From positions 41,404 to 105,403 of the forward strand of contig CANJCM010000007.1 in NCBI GenBank assembly GCA_947472765.1: 64,000 nt of DNA, given 5' to 3'. A model generated the notes under the pieces. That model was not told where the DNA came from, did not search any database, and saw only the letters and a program-made list of their open reading frames with translations. Position 1 is the stretch's first letter. The number at the start of each line of letters is the position of its first letter. This document shows positions 55,501 to 62,715 of the stretch, one piece after another. The translations under genes and the position numbers were made by a program. The stretch comes from Opitutia bacterium. Its GTDB lineage: Bacteria; Verrucomicrobiota; Verrucomicrobiia; Opitutales; Opitutaceae.

Positions 55501-55815
55501 GCTGCCGAGATCCGTCTGGACGTCGGTCGCCGAATTCGCCGGGAATCCATCCGCACTCGCGGTGACAGTGAACGGACCGCCCGCCGGCAGACCCTTGATG
55601 GCGAAGCGGCCGAATTGATTAGTGACGCCCGTGCCGGATGCGTTCGTTGGCACGTGCACCGCAGTGACGGTGGCGCCAACGATCACATTGCCGCCGGTGT
55701 CGCGGATGGCGCCGGTAATGCCCGTGCTGACCACTTGGGCTTGAAGGCTGGAGGAAACCAGCCCGAGGGCGAAGGCGCCCGCTAGGAGGAGGCGCAGGAA
55801 TGTTTTGGTGAACAT
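52537..55815 (-). CDS. Oar-type TonB-dependent receptor with carboxypeptidase-regulatory-like N-terminus
   Basis: This 1092-residue outer-membrane protein has a Sec signal (LLLAGAFALGLVSSSLQAQ). A carboxypeptidase-regulatory-like domain follows (TGITGAIRDTGGNVIVGATV), then a plug with SINAVTKSGTNEFHGSAYYI, the hallmark of Oar-like receptors, and a large 22-strand-type barrel that ends WRLQFGARLKF with the terminal aromatic typical of outer-membrane proteins. Such receptors import large substrates or export proteins; the ligand cannot be inferred. No TonB or SusD-like gene is adjacent. ATG 55815 begins the signal peptide; the open frame upstream is not supported. It ends at a strong terminator, so it is a single-gene unit. 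Confidence 0.93.
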   Translation of the reverse strand: MFTKTFLRLLLAGAFALGLVSSSLQAQVVSTGITGAIRDTGGNVIVGATVTAVHVPTNASGTGVTNQFGRFAIKGLPAGGPFTVTASADGFPANSATDVQTDLGSDAEVTITLKSSAIVMEKFVATASRNDLDASSTGAASTLSAQRIESQPSLNRSFADLMKTNAFVAIRAGGDRVTALGMNNKFNSVTVDGARTNEAFGLNASGLQSFSNPFALDALEQFSIELSPYDVRRSGFTGASINAVTKSGTNEFHGSAYYIFTNSGLTQRDIVGANAGNRTFSEEKTKGYTLGGPILKNRLFFFANYEKYERDSVPVSPVFQPDSTVLSTIQTRLTQLAAGAGSGADFGGISGGANHTEDEKKLIKLDWNVNRDHRVSARYSETVGTQPFFGGLNSTSFSGGAALTGAPAIGRITALTSNFYRQERTEKMWAGQIFSSWTPNLKTVIAYSDVSYEQQSPTPVTYPEVRIYNVPGRDANTGAAIANGVLVFGTENARQGNVIEVPGKTYSVTGDYTWKQYTFSGGYDHEESTFLNLFRQTSYGVFGYNGAAAFSADTPFAFTRSYVQTGFPAGDYSEFAQNGFFGQAKMDVSSRLTLTAGLRYDKIASDVAPSENAAFKAAFGTTNAGTVDGTDQFAPRFGLNYALDDERTTQVRGGTGVILGRNPWVWISNSYGGTGVGRYSQALTATGSTPAPTLNSYISSTFDKNKPIGSTANPLPASAAVMALIPPGTELPSVWRSNLAIDRKFSAIGATFSVEYIYTHVLNSFFVDNMNLRATTVGADGRQRYAGSSAGAPLVAGFANVIRTRNVTAGSSGYLALSLDRPLRQGWGYGLSYTRGRASEAQALGSTTAASQWQFNPTFNQNTVEVGRSDFEIRHRIQGSFSKEFKYRRNLATVVSLFYEGRSGSPYSWVYTSDVNNDGFTGNDLVSVPTGAGDSRFDFSALSSAQVDSYLKVFKDNHLDTYAGGFAPRNEFFQAWQNRLDLRIVQKIPVWKSVQVELFADFINFGSWLSKDLFNYIETLPVPTNTGLTRLIGTNATGSPASASYTSDGRIRIIPQGTFNSDGSVNLPSGGALTVNNGDSRWRLQFGARLKF

Positions 55816-56277
55816 GAGTCGAGTTGTAGTTGCTGGATGCGGTGCCGCGGCTCGCGCCACCGGATAGTGATGACTCGTGAGGCAAGACTCGGGCCAAATC
55901 ACAGTCAAGTTTCCACCCCCGCGCGAAATGTTTGGCGTCGAATTGTAACGTGCGCCCGGCCGCACCGGAGCGGCACACGCGCACGTTGCTACGCTGGAGG
56001 GGCTTGAGTCGCGCAGCCTGCACAAAGATGTAAGCTGCGCGCGGCACCGGGCAATTCACGGGTAGAAATGCAATTCGCTCGCCTGCTATGACCTACACCC
56101 CGCGGGAAGCCGTTGGCACGTGCCCGGGTTAGCACAAGGGACGCAACCACGCCCCTCTCCAACGCTGGAAACTTCGTGATCTCTTCGAATCTGCCCACCC
56201 TGCCTAGAGCAACCTCCCTGCGACTCCGGAACAGGAGTGCGAAGCAGTGGCTGAGTTGCGGAGCGACGGCGCTTCAG

Positions 56278-56436
56278 GGCGTGGACGAGCCCCGCCCCTA
56301 CGACGGTTTTCGTACCGTCGGATTTCGTTGGGACGCGCCTCGTGCGCGCCCGGCGGTGTCGTGGCACGGGTCTCCCGACCCGTGTCAGCCGTGACGACGA
56401 TCGAACGAACATCACGGGTCGGGAGACCCGTGCCAC
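56278..56436. repeat. Composite of a family-C REP pair and a family-A REPIN
   Basis: Family C: inverted unit 56278-56302 and plus unit 56328-56351. Ten bases later, family A: GTGG units at 56361-56384 and 56413-56436 with stem CACGGGTC/GACCCGTG and loop TCCC. The 729-bp divergent gap 55816-56544 otherwise holds the promoters for the TonB receptor and recQ; I see no gene. Confidence 0.85.
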
Positions 56437-56544
56437 GCGCGGTCAGCACTCCCCCGCGCTCCACCCCGAATCCAGGGTGAAAAGAACCGCCCCTCGCGGA
56501 GTTTTTTGTGGCGGGATTGCCCTGCCCCGCAATCGTCCCTGCCC

Positions 56545-58389
56545 ATGGCGGCCGTTTCCCACGAACTTGAGTCCCTGCTGCAGCGCACCTTCGGGTACCG
56601 CAGCTTTCGGCCGTTGCAGCGGGAAATCTGCGACGCGTCGCTCGCCGGCCACGACGTCTTCGCCTTGCTCCCCACGGGCGGCGGCAAATCCCTCTGTTTC
56701 CAGCTTCCCGCCCTCGCCCGCGACGGATTGACGGTCGTCGTCTCACCCTTGATCGCGTTGATGAAGGATCAGGTCGATGCGCTGCAGGCCAGCGGCGTCG
56801 CGGCCACGTTTCTCAATTCCTCGATCGACGCCGACGAGGCCCGCTCACGTCTGCGCGGCCTGCATCGCAACGAATTCAAGCTGCTCTACGTCGCACCTGA
56901 GCGGCTGATGCTCGATGGCTGGGCCGAGAACCTGAAGAAGTGGAATGTCACCTGCCTCGCCATCGACGAGGCGCACTGCGTCTCCGAATGGGGCCACGAC
57001 TTCCGCCCCGAGTACCGGCAAATCGCGAAGCTGCGCGATCTGTTGCCCGAAGTTCCGATCATGGCGCTCACCGCGACCGCCACCGCCCGGGTGCGGACCG
57101 ACATCATCACGCATCTCCGGCTGCGAACGCCCGAGATCTTCGTCGCGAGTTTCAACCGCCCGAACCTGACGTACAAAGTGATCCCAAAGGATCAGCCGCT
57201 GAAACAGATCATCGAGTTCATCCGGTTGCGGGAGCAGGACAGCGGCATCGTCTATTGCGCCAGCCGCGCCGCCGCGGAACGCGTGGCCGAGGGCCTTGCC
57301 GGTCGGGGATTTCTCGCCCGGCCGTATCACGCGGGACTCGATGCCGCGGAGCGCGCGCGCAACCAGGACCAGTTCCTTCGCGACGACACGCGGATCATCT
57401 GCGCCACGATCGCGTTCGGCATGGGCATCAACAAGCCGAACGTCCGCTGGGTCATCCACCACGACCTGCCGAAGAACATCGAGGGCTACTATCAGGAGAC
57501 GGGACGCGCCGGGCGCGACGCGCTGCCGAGCGACTGCCTCCTGCTCTTCAGCGCCGGCGACATCGCGAAGCAGACTCACTTCCTCGACGAAATCACGGAC
57601 GCCCAGGAACAGCAGATCGCCCGCGCCCAGCTCCGGCAGATTGTGCAGTACGCGGAGTCGTCGGGCTGCCGGCGCGCGGAACTGCTCGGCTACTTCGGCG
57701 AGAAATTCCCCGGTGACAACTGCGGCGCATGCGACAATTGCCTCGAACCCCGCGAGACTTACGACGGCACGATTGCCGCGCAGAAGTTCCTCTCCTGCAT
57801 CTACCGGATTCTGCAGAACAGCCGCTTCGGCGCCGGACTGAATCACATCATCGAGGTGCTGACGGGCGCGGACACGGAGAAGATTCGCCGCTGGGGACAC
57901 GACCGGTTGACCACCTACGGCATCGGCAAGGAATTCTCGCGATCGCAGTGGTCGGCGGTGGGCCGCGAGTTGATGCGACTCGGCTACGTCAGCGTGGCGG
58001 AAGGCGAATATGCCACCTTGGAAATCACCCCCGAGGGCATGGCGCTGCTCCGGGCACGGACGCCGGTGACGCTGACGAAGCCGATGGATCTGCCGAAAGC
58101 GAAACGCGTCGGCGTCCGCCGCGAGGGCGAGATCGAGTGCGACGAGATCCTCTTCGCCCGGCTGCGCACGCTCCGCAAACAACTCGCCGATGAGCGGCAC
58201 GTGCCGGCTTACATCATCTTCGGCGACGCCACGCTCCGTGCCATCGCCCGGTATTATCCGAACACGCCAGACGCAATGGAAGGCATCCCCGGCATGGGCG
58301 AAAAAAAGCGCGCCGAATTCGCCGAGATCTTCGCGAACGAAGTCGCCGATTACCTGAGCACGAATTCGCGGCAGTCGTTTCGGGGCTGA
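56545..58389 (+). CDS. recQ: ATP-dependent DNA helicase RecQ
   Basis: RecQ unwinds DNA 3' to 5' in recombination and repair. The 614-residue protein has the full architecture: helicase domain with Walker A LLPTGGGKSLCF, DEAH box AIDEAHCVSEWGHDFRPEY, motif III LTATATARVRTDI, motif V/VI ATIAFGMGINKPNVRWVIH and QETGRAGRD. It then has the zinc-binding RQC region (CRRAELLGYFGEKF with CGACDNC), winged helix, and a C-terminal HRDC domain (DEILFARLRTLRKQLADERH). ATG 56545 fits the family N-terminus; an upstream in-frame ATG at 56506 lies in untranslated-looking sequence. The leader has CCTGCCC before ATG. Confidence 0.96.
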   Translation: MAAVSHELESLLQRTFGYRSFRPLQREICDASLAGHDVFALLPTGGGKSLCFQLPALARDGLTVVVSPLIALMKDQVDALQASGVAATFLNSSIDADEARSRLRGLHRNEFKLLYVAPERLMLDGWAENLKKWNVTCLAIDEAHCVSEWGHDFRPEYRQIAKLRDLLPEVPIMALTATATARVRTDIITHLRLRTPEIFVASFNRPNLTYKVIPKDQPLKQIIEFIRLREQDSGIVYCASRAAAERVAEGLAGRGFLARPYHAGLDAAERARNQDQFLRDDTRIICATIAFGMGINKPNVRWVIHHDLPKNIEGYYQETGRAGRDALPSDCLLLFSAGDIAKQTHFLDEITDAQEQQIARAQLRQIVQYAESSGCRRAELLGYFGEKFPGDNCGACDNCLEPRETYDGTIAAQKFLSCIYRILQNSRFGAGLNHIIEVLTGADTEKIRRWGHDRLTTYGIGKEFSRSQWSAVGRELMRLGYVSVAEGEYATLEITPEGMALLRARTPVTLTKPMDLPKAKRVGVRREGEIECDEILFARLRTLRKQLADERHVPAYIIFGDATLRAIARYYPNTPDAMEGIPGMGEKKRAEFAEIFANEVADYLSTNSRQSFRG

Positions 58390-58407
58390 ATTCCGATCAG
58401 CCAACCC

Positions 58408-58651
58408 ATGGAGGGCCGGTGCCCCCACCGGCCTAACGACAAGCAGTTCCGCCCTATGGCGCGAGGGGGCACGCGCCCTCCAGGGAATGTCGCTCCGCAC
58501 CCAGCACGTTCTCGTAATCGTAATCTTTCTGGTTCCCGTCCTCGGGCGTGGACGAGCCCCGCCTCTACAACGACTTTCGTAGGGGCGCGCCTCGTGCGCG
58601 CCCGGATCGGCGATCAGCATTCCAGCGGGTGAGGGCACCCGCCCTCCATGG
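58408..58651. repeat. Composite repeat: family-B units enclosing a family-C REP pair
   Basis: Family B: plus unit 58408-58433 and inverted unit 58458-58482. Then comes a degenerate GTTCTCGTAATC stretch (58507-58540), a family-C pair with heads inward (58544-58567 and 58579-58603), and a last inverted family-B unit (58625-58651). It fills almost the whole 280-bp gap between the convergent recQ and DUF2911 genes. Confidence 0.85.
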
Positions 58652-58669
58652 GAACGAATCCGCCGCGGC

Positions 58670-59773
58670 CTAGTTGATATTCTCGCCGCGTTTCAGCTTT
58701 TCGAGGTTCGTCGCGATCGCCGCGGCGTTGACGGTGTCCCCCGCGGGAACCTGGACCTGGGCCTTGAGCAACGCTTCGAGCGCCGCAGAATAATTACCCA
58801 CTGCACTGTACCCGCGGGCGAGGCCGTAGTTCACCGGCCAGACATTCGGGAAGCGTTCGGCGTTGAGTTTGAAAACCGCGAGAGCGCGCTCCGCCTGCTT
58901 CGCGACGATCAAGCGGCGCCCGTACTGGTGAATCTCGGCGACCGTCCCGAGCGGAAGCGCCTGATCCATCACGGCCACCGCCTCCGCCGCGCGGCCGAGT
59001 TTTTCGAGGGCGACGGCCTTCTGCGCCAGATTCTCGAACGAGACCCGGCCGTTGGTCCGAATCTCGAGCGAACGTTCGGCCCAGACGAGGGCTAGCTCCG
59101 GATCGAGATTGTTCTGGGTCAGGTAGTCGGACGCATTGAAGTAGGAGCGGTCGTTGAACCCGTGGGCTCCGCTCAGTTCCCGCTTCAGGCTGGCGAGGAC
59201 GATCGCGTCCGTGTCGACCGCAAGCGCGAGCGGGATCTTCTTCTTCTCCCAACGCAGCGCGAGGGTCGCACTGTTCTTCGTCACGTCCGTAAATTCATAC
59301 GCGAGCTGATCCTGCGGCGGCGCATCCTCCCATTTGGTCGCGACGCAGAGCGCATCCTCGGCGGGATCGTAGAAGAAGCTGCCCCACTGCGCCGTGTTGC
59401 GATTGAAGATGGCGGTGACCACGCCTTCGGGCGTGAGCACGAGATGCAGGCTGTACGCGCCGGCCGGGAGGGGCTTGCCGGCAACCCGCACGTCGGTGGA
59501 AAAAGTGACAACCGTGCTCATGTCCGAGCCCGCCCGCCATGGCGACGCCTTGGTGGTGCCGAAGCCCGTGTCGGTCGTCCCGAACGGAACCAGCTTCCCC
59601 CAGATCTCGCGGCCGTTCACGGCGGGCCGTCCGTAGTCGACGGAAACCTTCGTGATGCCGATGGTCTGGCTGACGCCGGCGCGGGGGCTGGCCGTGGGAA
59701 GCGTGAGATTCTGGGCGCGGACGGAAACGGCCGCGAGCAGGGCGCAGCCGGCAAGGAGCAGGAGTTTCTCCAT
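58670..59773 (-). CDS. DUF2911 protein with TPR-like C-terminus
   Basis: This 367-residue exported protein has a Sec signal (LLLLAGCALLAAVSVRAQ) and the DUF2911 domain: SPRAGVSQTIGITKVSVDYGRPAVNGR, IWGKLVPFG, PWRAGSDMSTVVTFSTDV, and PLPAGAYSLHLV, about residues 30-175. The rest is helical and repetitive (NLDPELALVWAERSLEIR, AVALEKLGRAAEAVAVMDQA, AERALAVFKLNAERF, YSAALEALLKAQ), matching three or four TPR units. DUF2911 proteins are found across Bacteroidetes, Acidobacteria and PVC and have no known function. It is transcribed toward recQ. The start 59773 begins the signal peptide. Confidence 0.9.
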   Translation of the reverse strand: MEKLLLLAGCALLAAVSVRAQNLTLPTASPRAGVSQTIGITKVSVDYGRPAVNGREIWGKLVPFGTTDTGFGTTKASPWRAGSDMSTVVTFSTDVRVAGKPLPAGAYSLHLVLTPEGVVTAIFNRNTAQWGSFFYDPAEDALCVATKWEDAPPQDQLAYEFTDVTKNSATLALRWEKKKIPLALAVDTDAIVLASLKRELSGAHGFNDRSYFNASDYLTQNNLDPELALVWAERSLEIRTNGRVSFENLAQKAVALEKLGRAAEAVAVMDQALPLGTVAEIHQYGRRLIVAKQAERALAVFKLNAERFPNVWPVNYGLARGYSAVGNYSAALEALLKAQVQVPAGDTVNAAAIATNLEKLKRGENIN

Positions 59774-59835
59774 GCAGTGAGTCGGGCGTGAAATCGTCTC
59801 GACTTCAATCCCGGGCCGGGGAGGCGAGGTCTGAA

Positions 59836-59911
59836 GTGGCACGGGTCTCCTGACCCGTGATCATCCTATGGACGTTCGCAGGGTTTACACGGGGCGGGAG
59901 ACCCGTGCCAC
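59836..59911. repeat. REPIN-like inverted pair, family A
   Basis: Units 59836-59859 and 59888-59911 have GTGG heads outward; one loop has a T insertion-like change (CTGA for CCGA). It lies between divergent genes, 60 bp upstream of the DUF2911 start and 80 bp before the cupin gene. Confidence 0.85.
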
Positions 59912-59991
59912 TCCTGGACCCACCTCAGGCCGCGGCCCGCACAAGGCGATTGCCTCGCGCGGTAGCTTTGTTTCGCTCGCCACTCCCCACC

Positions 59992-61260
59992 ATGCCCACC
60001 CCTTCCGTTCGCGATCTCACCACCGTTTCCTCCAACGTGCGCAGCCTGGTCGAGGGCGCCCTCGCCGACAGCGGCGGGCTCCTTCGCCTCGCGCCGTGCT
60101 GGGTGCCGCGCTCTTTCCTGCAGCCCGGCAAGCGCCTGAAGCTGCATCCGGACGATCTCTATGCCTTCGGCCTCAACCGCGGCGGCATCGATGAGCGCTG
60201 GTTCGCGTCGACCACGCCGGCGGCCAACGAGAACCGCACGCCTGACGAGGGACTGAGCTACGTCGTCGTGGGGAAGAAGCGCTTCACGCTCGCAAGTGCC
60301 GTGGCCGAGTGCGGCGCGGACCTGATCGGCAAATCGATTTGGTCGAAGTACAAAAAGTGGCCGGTGTATTCGAAGTTCTTCGATAACATGGGGCCGATTC
60401 CGCACCACATGCACCAGTCGGCCGCGCAGGCGAAGCTCGTCGGTCAGGAGGGCAAGCCGGAGTCGTACTACTTCCCTCCCCAGCACAACAACGTCGGCAA
60501 CAATTTCCCTTACACCTTCATGGGCCTCGAGCCCGGCACGACGAAGGCGCAGGTCCGCCGCTGCCTCGAGAACTGGAATCGCGGCGACAACGGCATCCTC
60601 GATCTCTCGCGCGCCTACCGCCTGAAGCCGGGCACCGGCTGGCTGATCCCGCCGGCCGTGCTGCACGCGCCCGGTTCGCTCTGCACGTATGAGCCGCAAT
60701 GGGGCTCGGATGTCTTCGGCATGTATCAGTCACTCGTCGAAGGCCGCGAGGTGCCATGGTCGCTCCTTGTGAAGGACATGCCGAAGGAGAAGCACCAGGA
60801 CCTCGACTTCATCGTCGACCAGCTCGACTGGGACGAAAACCTCGATCCGAACTTCAAGGACAACCACTACCTTGAGCCCGTGCCGGTGGCCGACACCGCT
60901 GCGCAGGGCTACGTCGATCGCTGGATTGTCTACGGCAAGATCAAGGGCAAGCAGCTCTTCACCGCGAAGGAACTCACGATCGATCCCGGCGTGAAGTGCA
61001 CGATCAAGGACACGGGGGCCTACGGCCTCATCACCGTCCAGGGCAAGGGCCGGATGAACAAGCTCACCCTCGATTGCCCGAAGTTGATCCGCTTCCACGA
61101 TCAGACCGAGGACGAGGTCTTCTGTCCCGAGTCGACGGCGCGCGCCGGCGTCACCTTCGAGAACACGAGCACCGTCGAGCCGCTCGTGATGCTGCGGTAC
61201 TTTGGGCCCGAGGCCAACCCGACCGCGCCTGCGATGGGAGCCTACCGCAAGAACAGCTGA
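59992..61260 (+). CDS. Cupin-fold protein, phosphomannose-isomerase-like
   Basis: This 422-residue cytoplasmic protein has a first cupin with GPIPHHMHQS (metal-binding His) and a long loop with QHNNVGNNFPYTF. The second metal-binding set is probably WLIPPAVLHAPGSLCTYEPQ, a motif near the HAPG of class I phosphomannose isomerases, followed by GSDVFGMYQS. A second cupin-type barrel (about 310-415) lacks clear metal ligands. It may act on a hexose or pentose phosphate; the specific activity is unknown. Its ATG follows CCCCACC. The stop codon stands two bases before the left arm of the GxxExxY cassette. Confidence 0.75.
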   Translation: MPTPSVRDLTTVSSNVRSLVEGALADSGGLLRLAPCWVPRSFLQPGKRLKLHPDDLYAFGLNRGGIDERWFASTTPAANENRTPDEGLSYVVVGKKRFTLASAVAECGADLIGKSIWSKYKKWPVYSKFFDNMGPIPHHMHQSAAQAKLVGQEGKPESYYFPPQHNNVGNNFPYTFMGLEPGTTKAQVRRCLENWNRGDNGILDLSRAYRLKPGTGWLIPPAVLHAPGSLCTYEPQWGSDVFGMYQSLVEGREVPWSLLVKDMPKEKHQDLDFIVDQLDWDENLDPNFKDNHYLEPVPVADTAAQGYVDRWIVYGKIKGKQLFTAKELTIDPGVKCTIKDTGAYGLITVQGKGRMNKLTLDCPKLIRFHDQTEDEVFCPESTARAGVTFENTSTVEPLVMLRYFGPEANPTAPAMGAYRKNS

Positions 61261-61262
61261 CA

Positions 61263-61362
61263 GGCCGCAAAAACCAATCCTGGTTGGCCGCAAAAAGGCG
61301 CAGGGCCGAAAAAAAACGGAGTGGTTAGCCGCAAAAATTCGCAGGAGGCGAAAAAATCGAGT
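61263..61362 (+). repeat. Left inverted arm of the GxxExxY cassette
   Basis: It is built from iterated units of the form T(T/A)GCCGCAAA-A--CGCA with A-rich spacers; the third unit ends in GCGAAAAAATCGA. Confidence 0.85.
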
Positions 61363-61510
61363 CGGGGGTTGGGTTTATTGTTCAGACGCTAAGTTCCATT
61401 TCGCGAGCGATTCACCCGAGTGCGCTGCAACTCGGAATCAGGAGGCATAGACCACGATTTGGGGTGGACCGACGATTTCGTCGGCAGATGGCGGTTTCAT
61501 GATAACCGCC

Positions 61511-61894
61511 ATGAAGGATCCCATTTTCAAACTCTGCGACGAAATCAGGGAAACGGCTTTCGCCCTCCACTGCCATCTTCGGCACGGCCACATCGAGAAA
61601 GTTTACGAGAATGGCCTCGCGCATCGCCTACGCAAAACGCACCGCGAAGTGATTCAACAACACCCGCTTCGCGTCTACGACTCCGATGGAGCGCCCTTGG
61701 GCGAATTCTATGCCGACCTCTTCGTCGAAAACTGCCTCCTCATCGAACTGAAGGCGTGCCGAATCCTGGCAGACGACCACATTGCGCAACTCCTCGGCTA
61801 TCTCCGTAGCGCCCGAATTGAACACGGACTGCTAATCAACTTTGGCTCGCCCAGGCTCGAGATCCGCAAGTTCGCCCTTAGCGACCGCCACTAA
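61511..61894 (+). CDS. GxxExxY protein (PD-(D/E)XK nuclease-like fold)
   Basis: This 127-residue protein carries the family motif as G26-H-I-E29-K-V-Y32, followed by a conserved helix and EFYADLFVENCLLIELKA. Asp69 and the Glu79-x-Lys81 pair form a PD-(D/E)XK-type metal site, as in the PDDEXK_3 family. The family's cellular function is not known to me; a nuclease activity is inferred only from the fold. ATG 61511 is preferred over 61499, since family members begin about 25-30 residues before the G of the motif. It lies between the long inverted arms described separately, which suggests that the gene and arms move as a unit. Confidence 0.87.
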   Translation: MKDPIFKLCDEIRETAFALHCHLRHGHIEKVYENGLAHRLRKTHREVIQQHPLRVYDSDGAPLGEFYADLFVENCLLIELKACRILADDHIAQLLGYLRSARIEHGLLINFGSPRLEIRKFALSDRH

Positions 61895-61910
61895 TCCGCT
61901 CAAAAACCCC

Positions 61911-62010
61911 GGTTCGATTTTTGCGTTTCTTGCGCATTCTTGCGGCTAACCACTCCTTTTTTTGCGGCACCTGCGCCTCTTTGCGGCTAACTCCCTCCGC
62001 TTCTTGCGGC
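61911..62010 (-). repeat. Right inverted arm of the GxxExxY cassette
   Basis: Its reverse complement reads AGCCGCAAGAAG, then TTAGCCGCAAAGAGGCGCAG, then GTGGTTAGCCGCAAGAATGC. It abuts the stop codon of the minus-strand ABC ATPase gene. Confidence 0.85.
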
Positions 62011-62715
62011 TCACCCCGCCGCCGTATCCGACTCCACCCGCCCATCCCGCAACGTCATCACCCGATCCGTCTTCGCGGCCAGTTCGCGGTCGTGCGTCAC
62101 CATGATCACCGTCCGCGGCGACTCGCGCGTAATCTCCCGCAATAATCCGAACACTTCCGCCGCGTTCCGGCTGTCGAGATTGCCCGTGGGCTCATCCGCC
62201 AGGATAACCAGCGGATTGTTCGCCACGGCCCGCAGGATCGCCACGCGCTGCTGTTCGCCACCTGAAAGCTGATTCGGCCGGCGATCGATCTTCGACGTGA
62301 GCCCGACGCGTTCGAAGAGCGACCGCACCCACGCCTCCTGCTCCTCTTCGCGGCCGCCACCCGCCAGTCGGCACGGCATCAGCACGTTCTCCAGCGCGCT
62401 GAACTCCGGCAGCAGATAGTGAAACTGAAAAATGAATCCCATCCGATCGCGCCGCAGATGCGCGGCTTCGTCCGAGGTCAGCGCCGTCACCTCGAGGCCA
62501 TCGAGCCAGACCCGTCCCTCGGTCGGCGAGTCGAGCAGCCCGAGCAGATTCAACAGTGTGGTCTTGCCCGAACCCGAGGCGCCCACGATGGCCATGAACT
62601 CACCGGCACTCACCCGACAACTGATTCCCTCGAGGGCCCGCGTCGGCACCGCGCCGGGGTACACTTTGCCCACACCATCGAGAACGAGTACTTCCTTGGG
62701 CTTCGGCGTGCTCAT
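62011..62715 (-). CDS. ABC transporter ATP-binding protein, LolD/MacB type
   Basis: This 234-residue ATPase has Walker A GASGSGKTT, a Q-loop FIFQFHYLLPEFSALENV, signature LSGGEQQR, Walker B VVILADEPTGNLDSRNA (from LVILADEPTGNLD) and H-loop VTHDREL. FHYLLPEF-ALENV is the mark of the LolD branch, which powers lipoprotein release to the outer membrane; MacB-type and FtsE-like exporters are related. The coding region overlaps the end of the upstream permease gene by 4 bp, so the two form an operon. A periplasmic lipoprotein carrier gene is not in view. LolD is the first guess, not proven. Confidence 0.9.
   Translation of the reverse strand: MSTPKPKEVLVLDGVGKVYPGAVPTRALEGISCRVSAGEFMAIVGASGSGKTTLLNLLGLLDSPTEGRVWLDGLEVTALTSDEAAHLRRDRMGFIFQFHYLLPEFSALENVLMPCRLAGGGREEEQEAWVRSLFERVGLTSKIDRRPNQLSGGEQQRVAILRAVANNPLVILADEPTGNLDSRNAAEVFGLLREITRESPRTVIMVTHDRELAAKTDRVMTLRDGRVESDTAAG

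Larger units (their letters stand above)
61263..62010. mobile_element. GxxExxY cassette bounded by inverted arms of about 100 bp
   Basis: The left arm (61263-61362) and the reverse complement of the right arm (61911-62010) match over about 100 bp at roughly 80% identity, including the exact stretch GGAGTGGTTAGCCGCAA. A single gene of the GxxExxY family lies between them. The unit exactly fills the space between two convergent stop codons (61260 and 62011). No transposase is present. Confidence 0.75.

Noticed and set aside
61263..62010. Classical insertion sequence with the small gene as transposase
   Set aside because: The protein matches GxxExxY/PD-(D/E)XK, not a transposase. The arms are long and internally iterated, and no target-site duplication is evident at the junctions.
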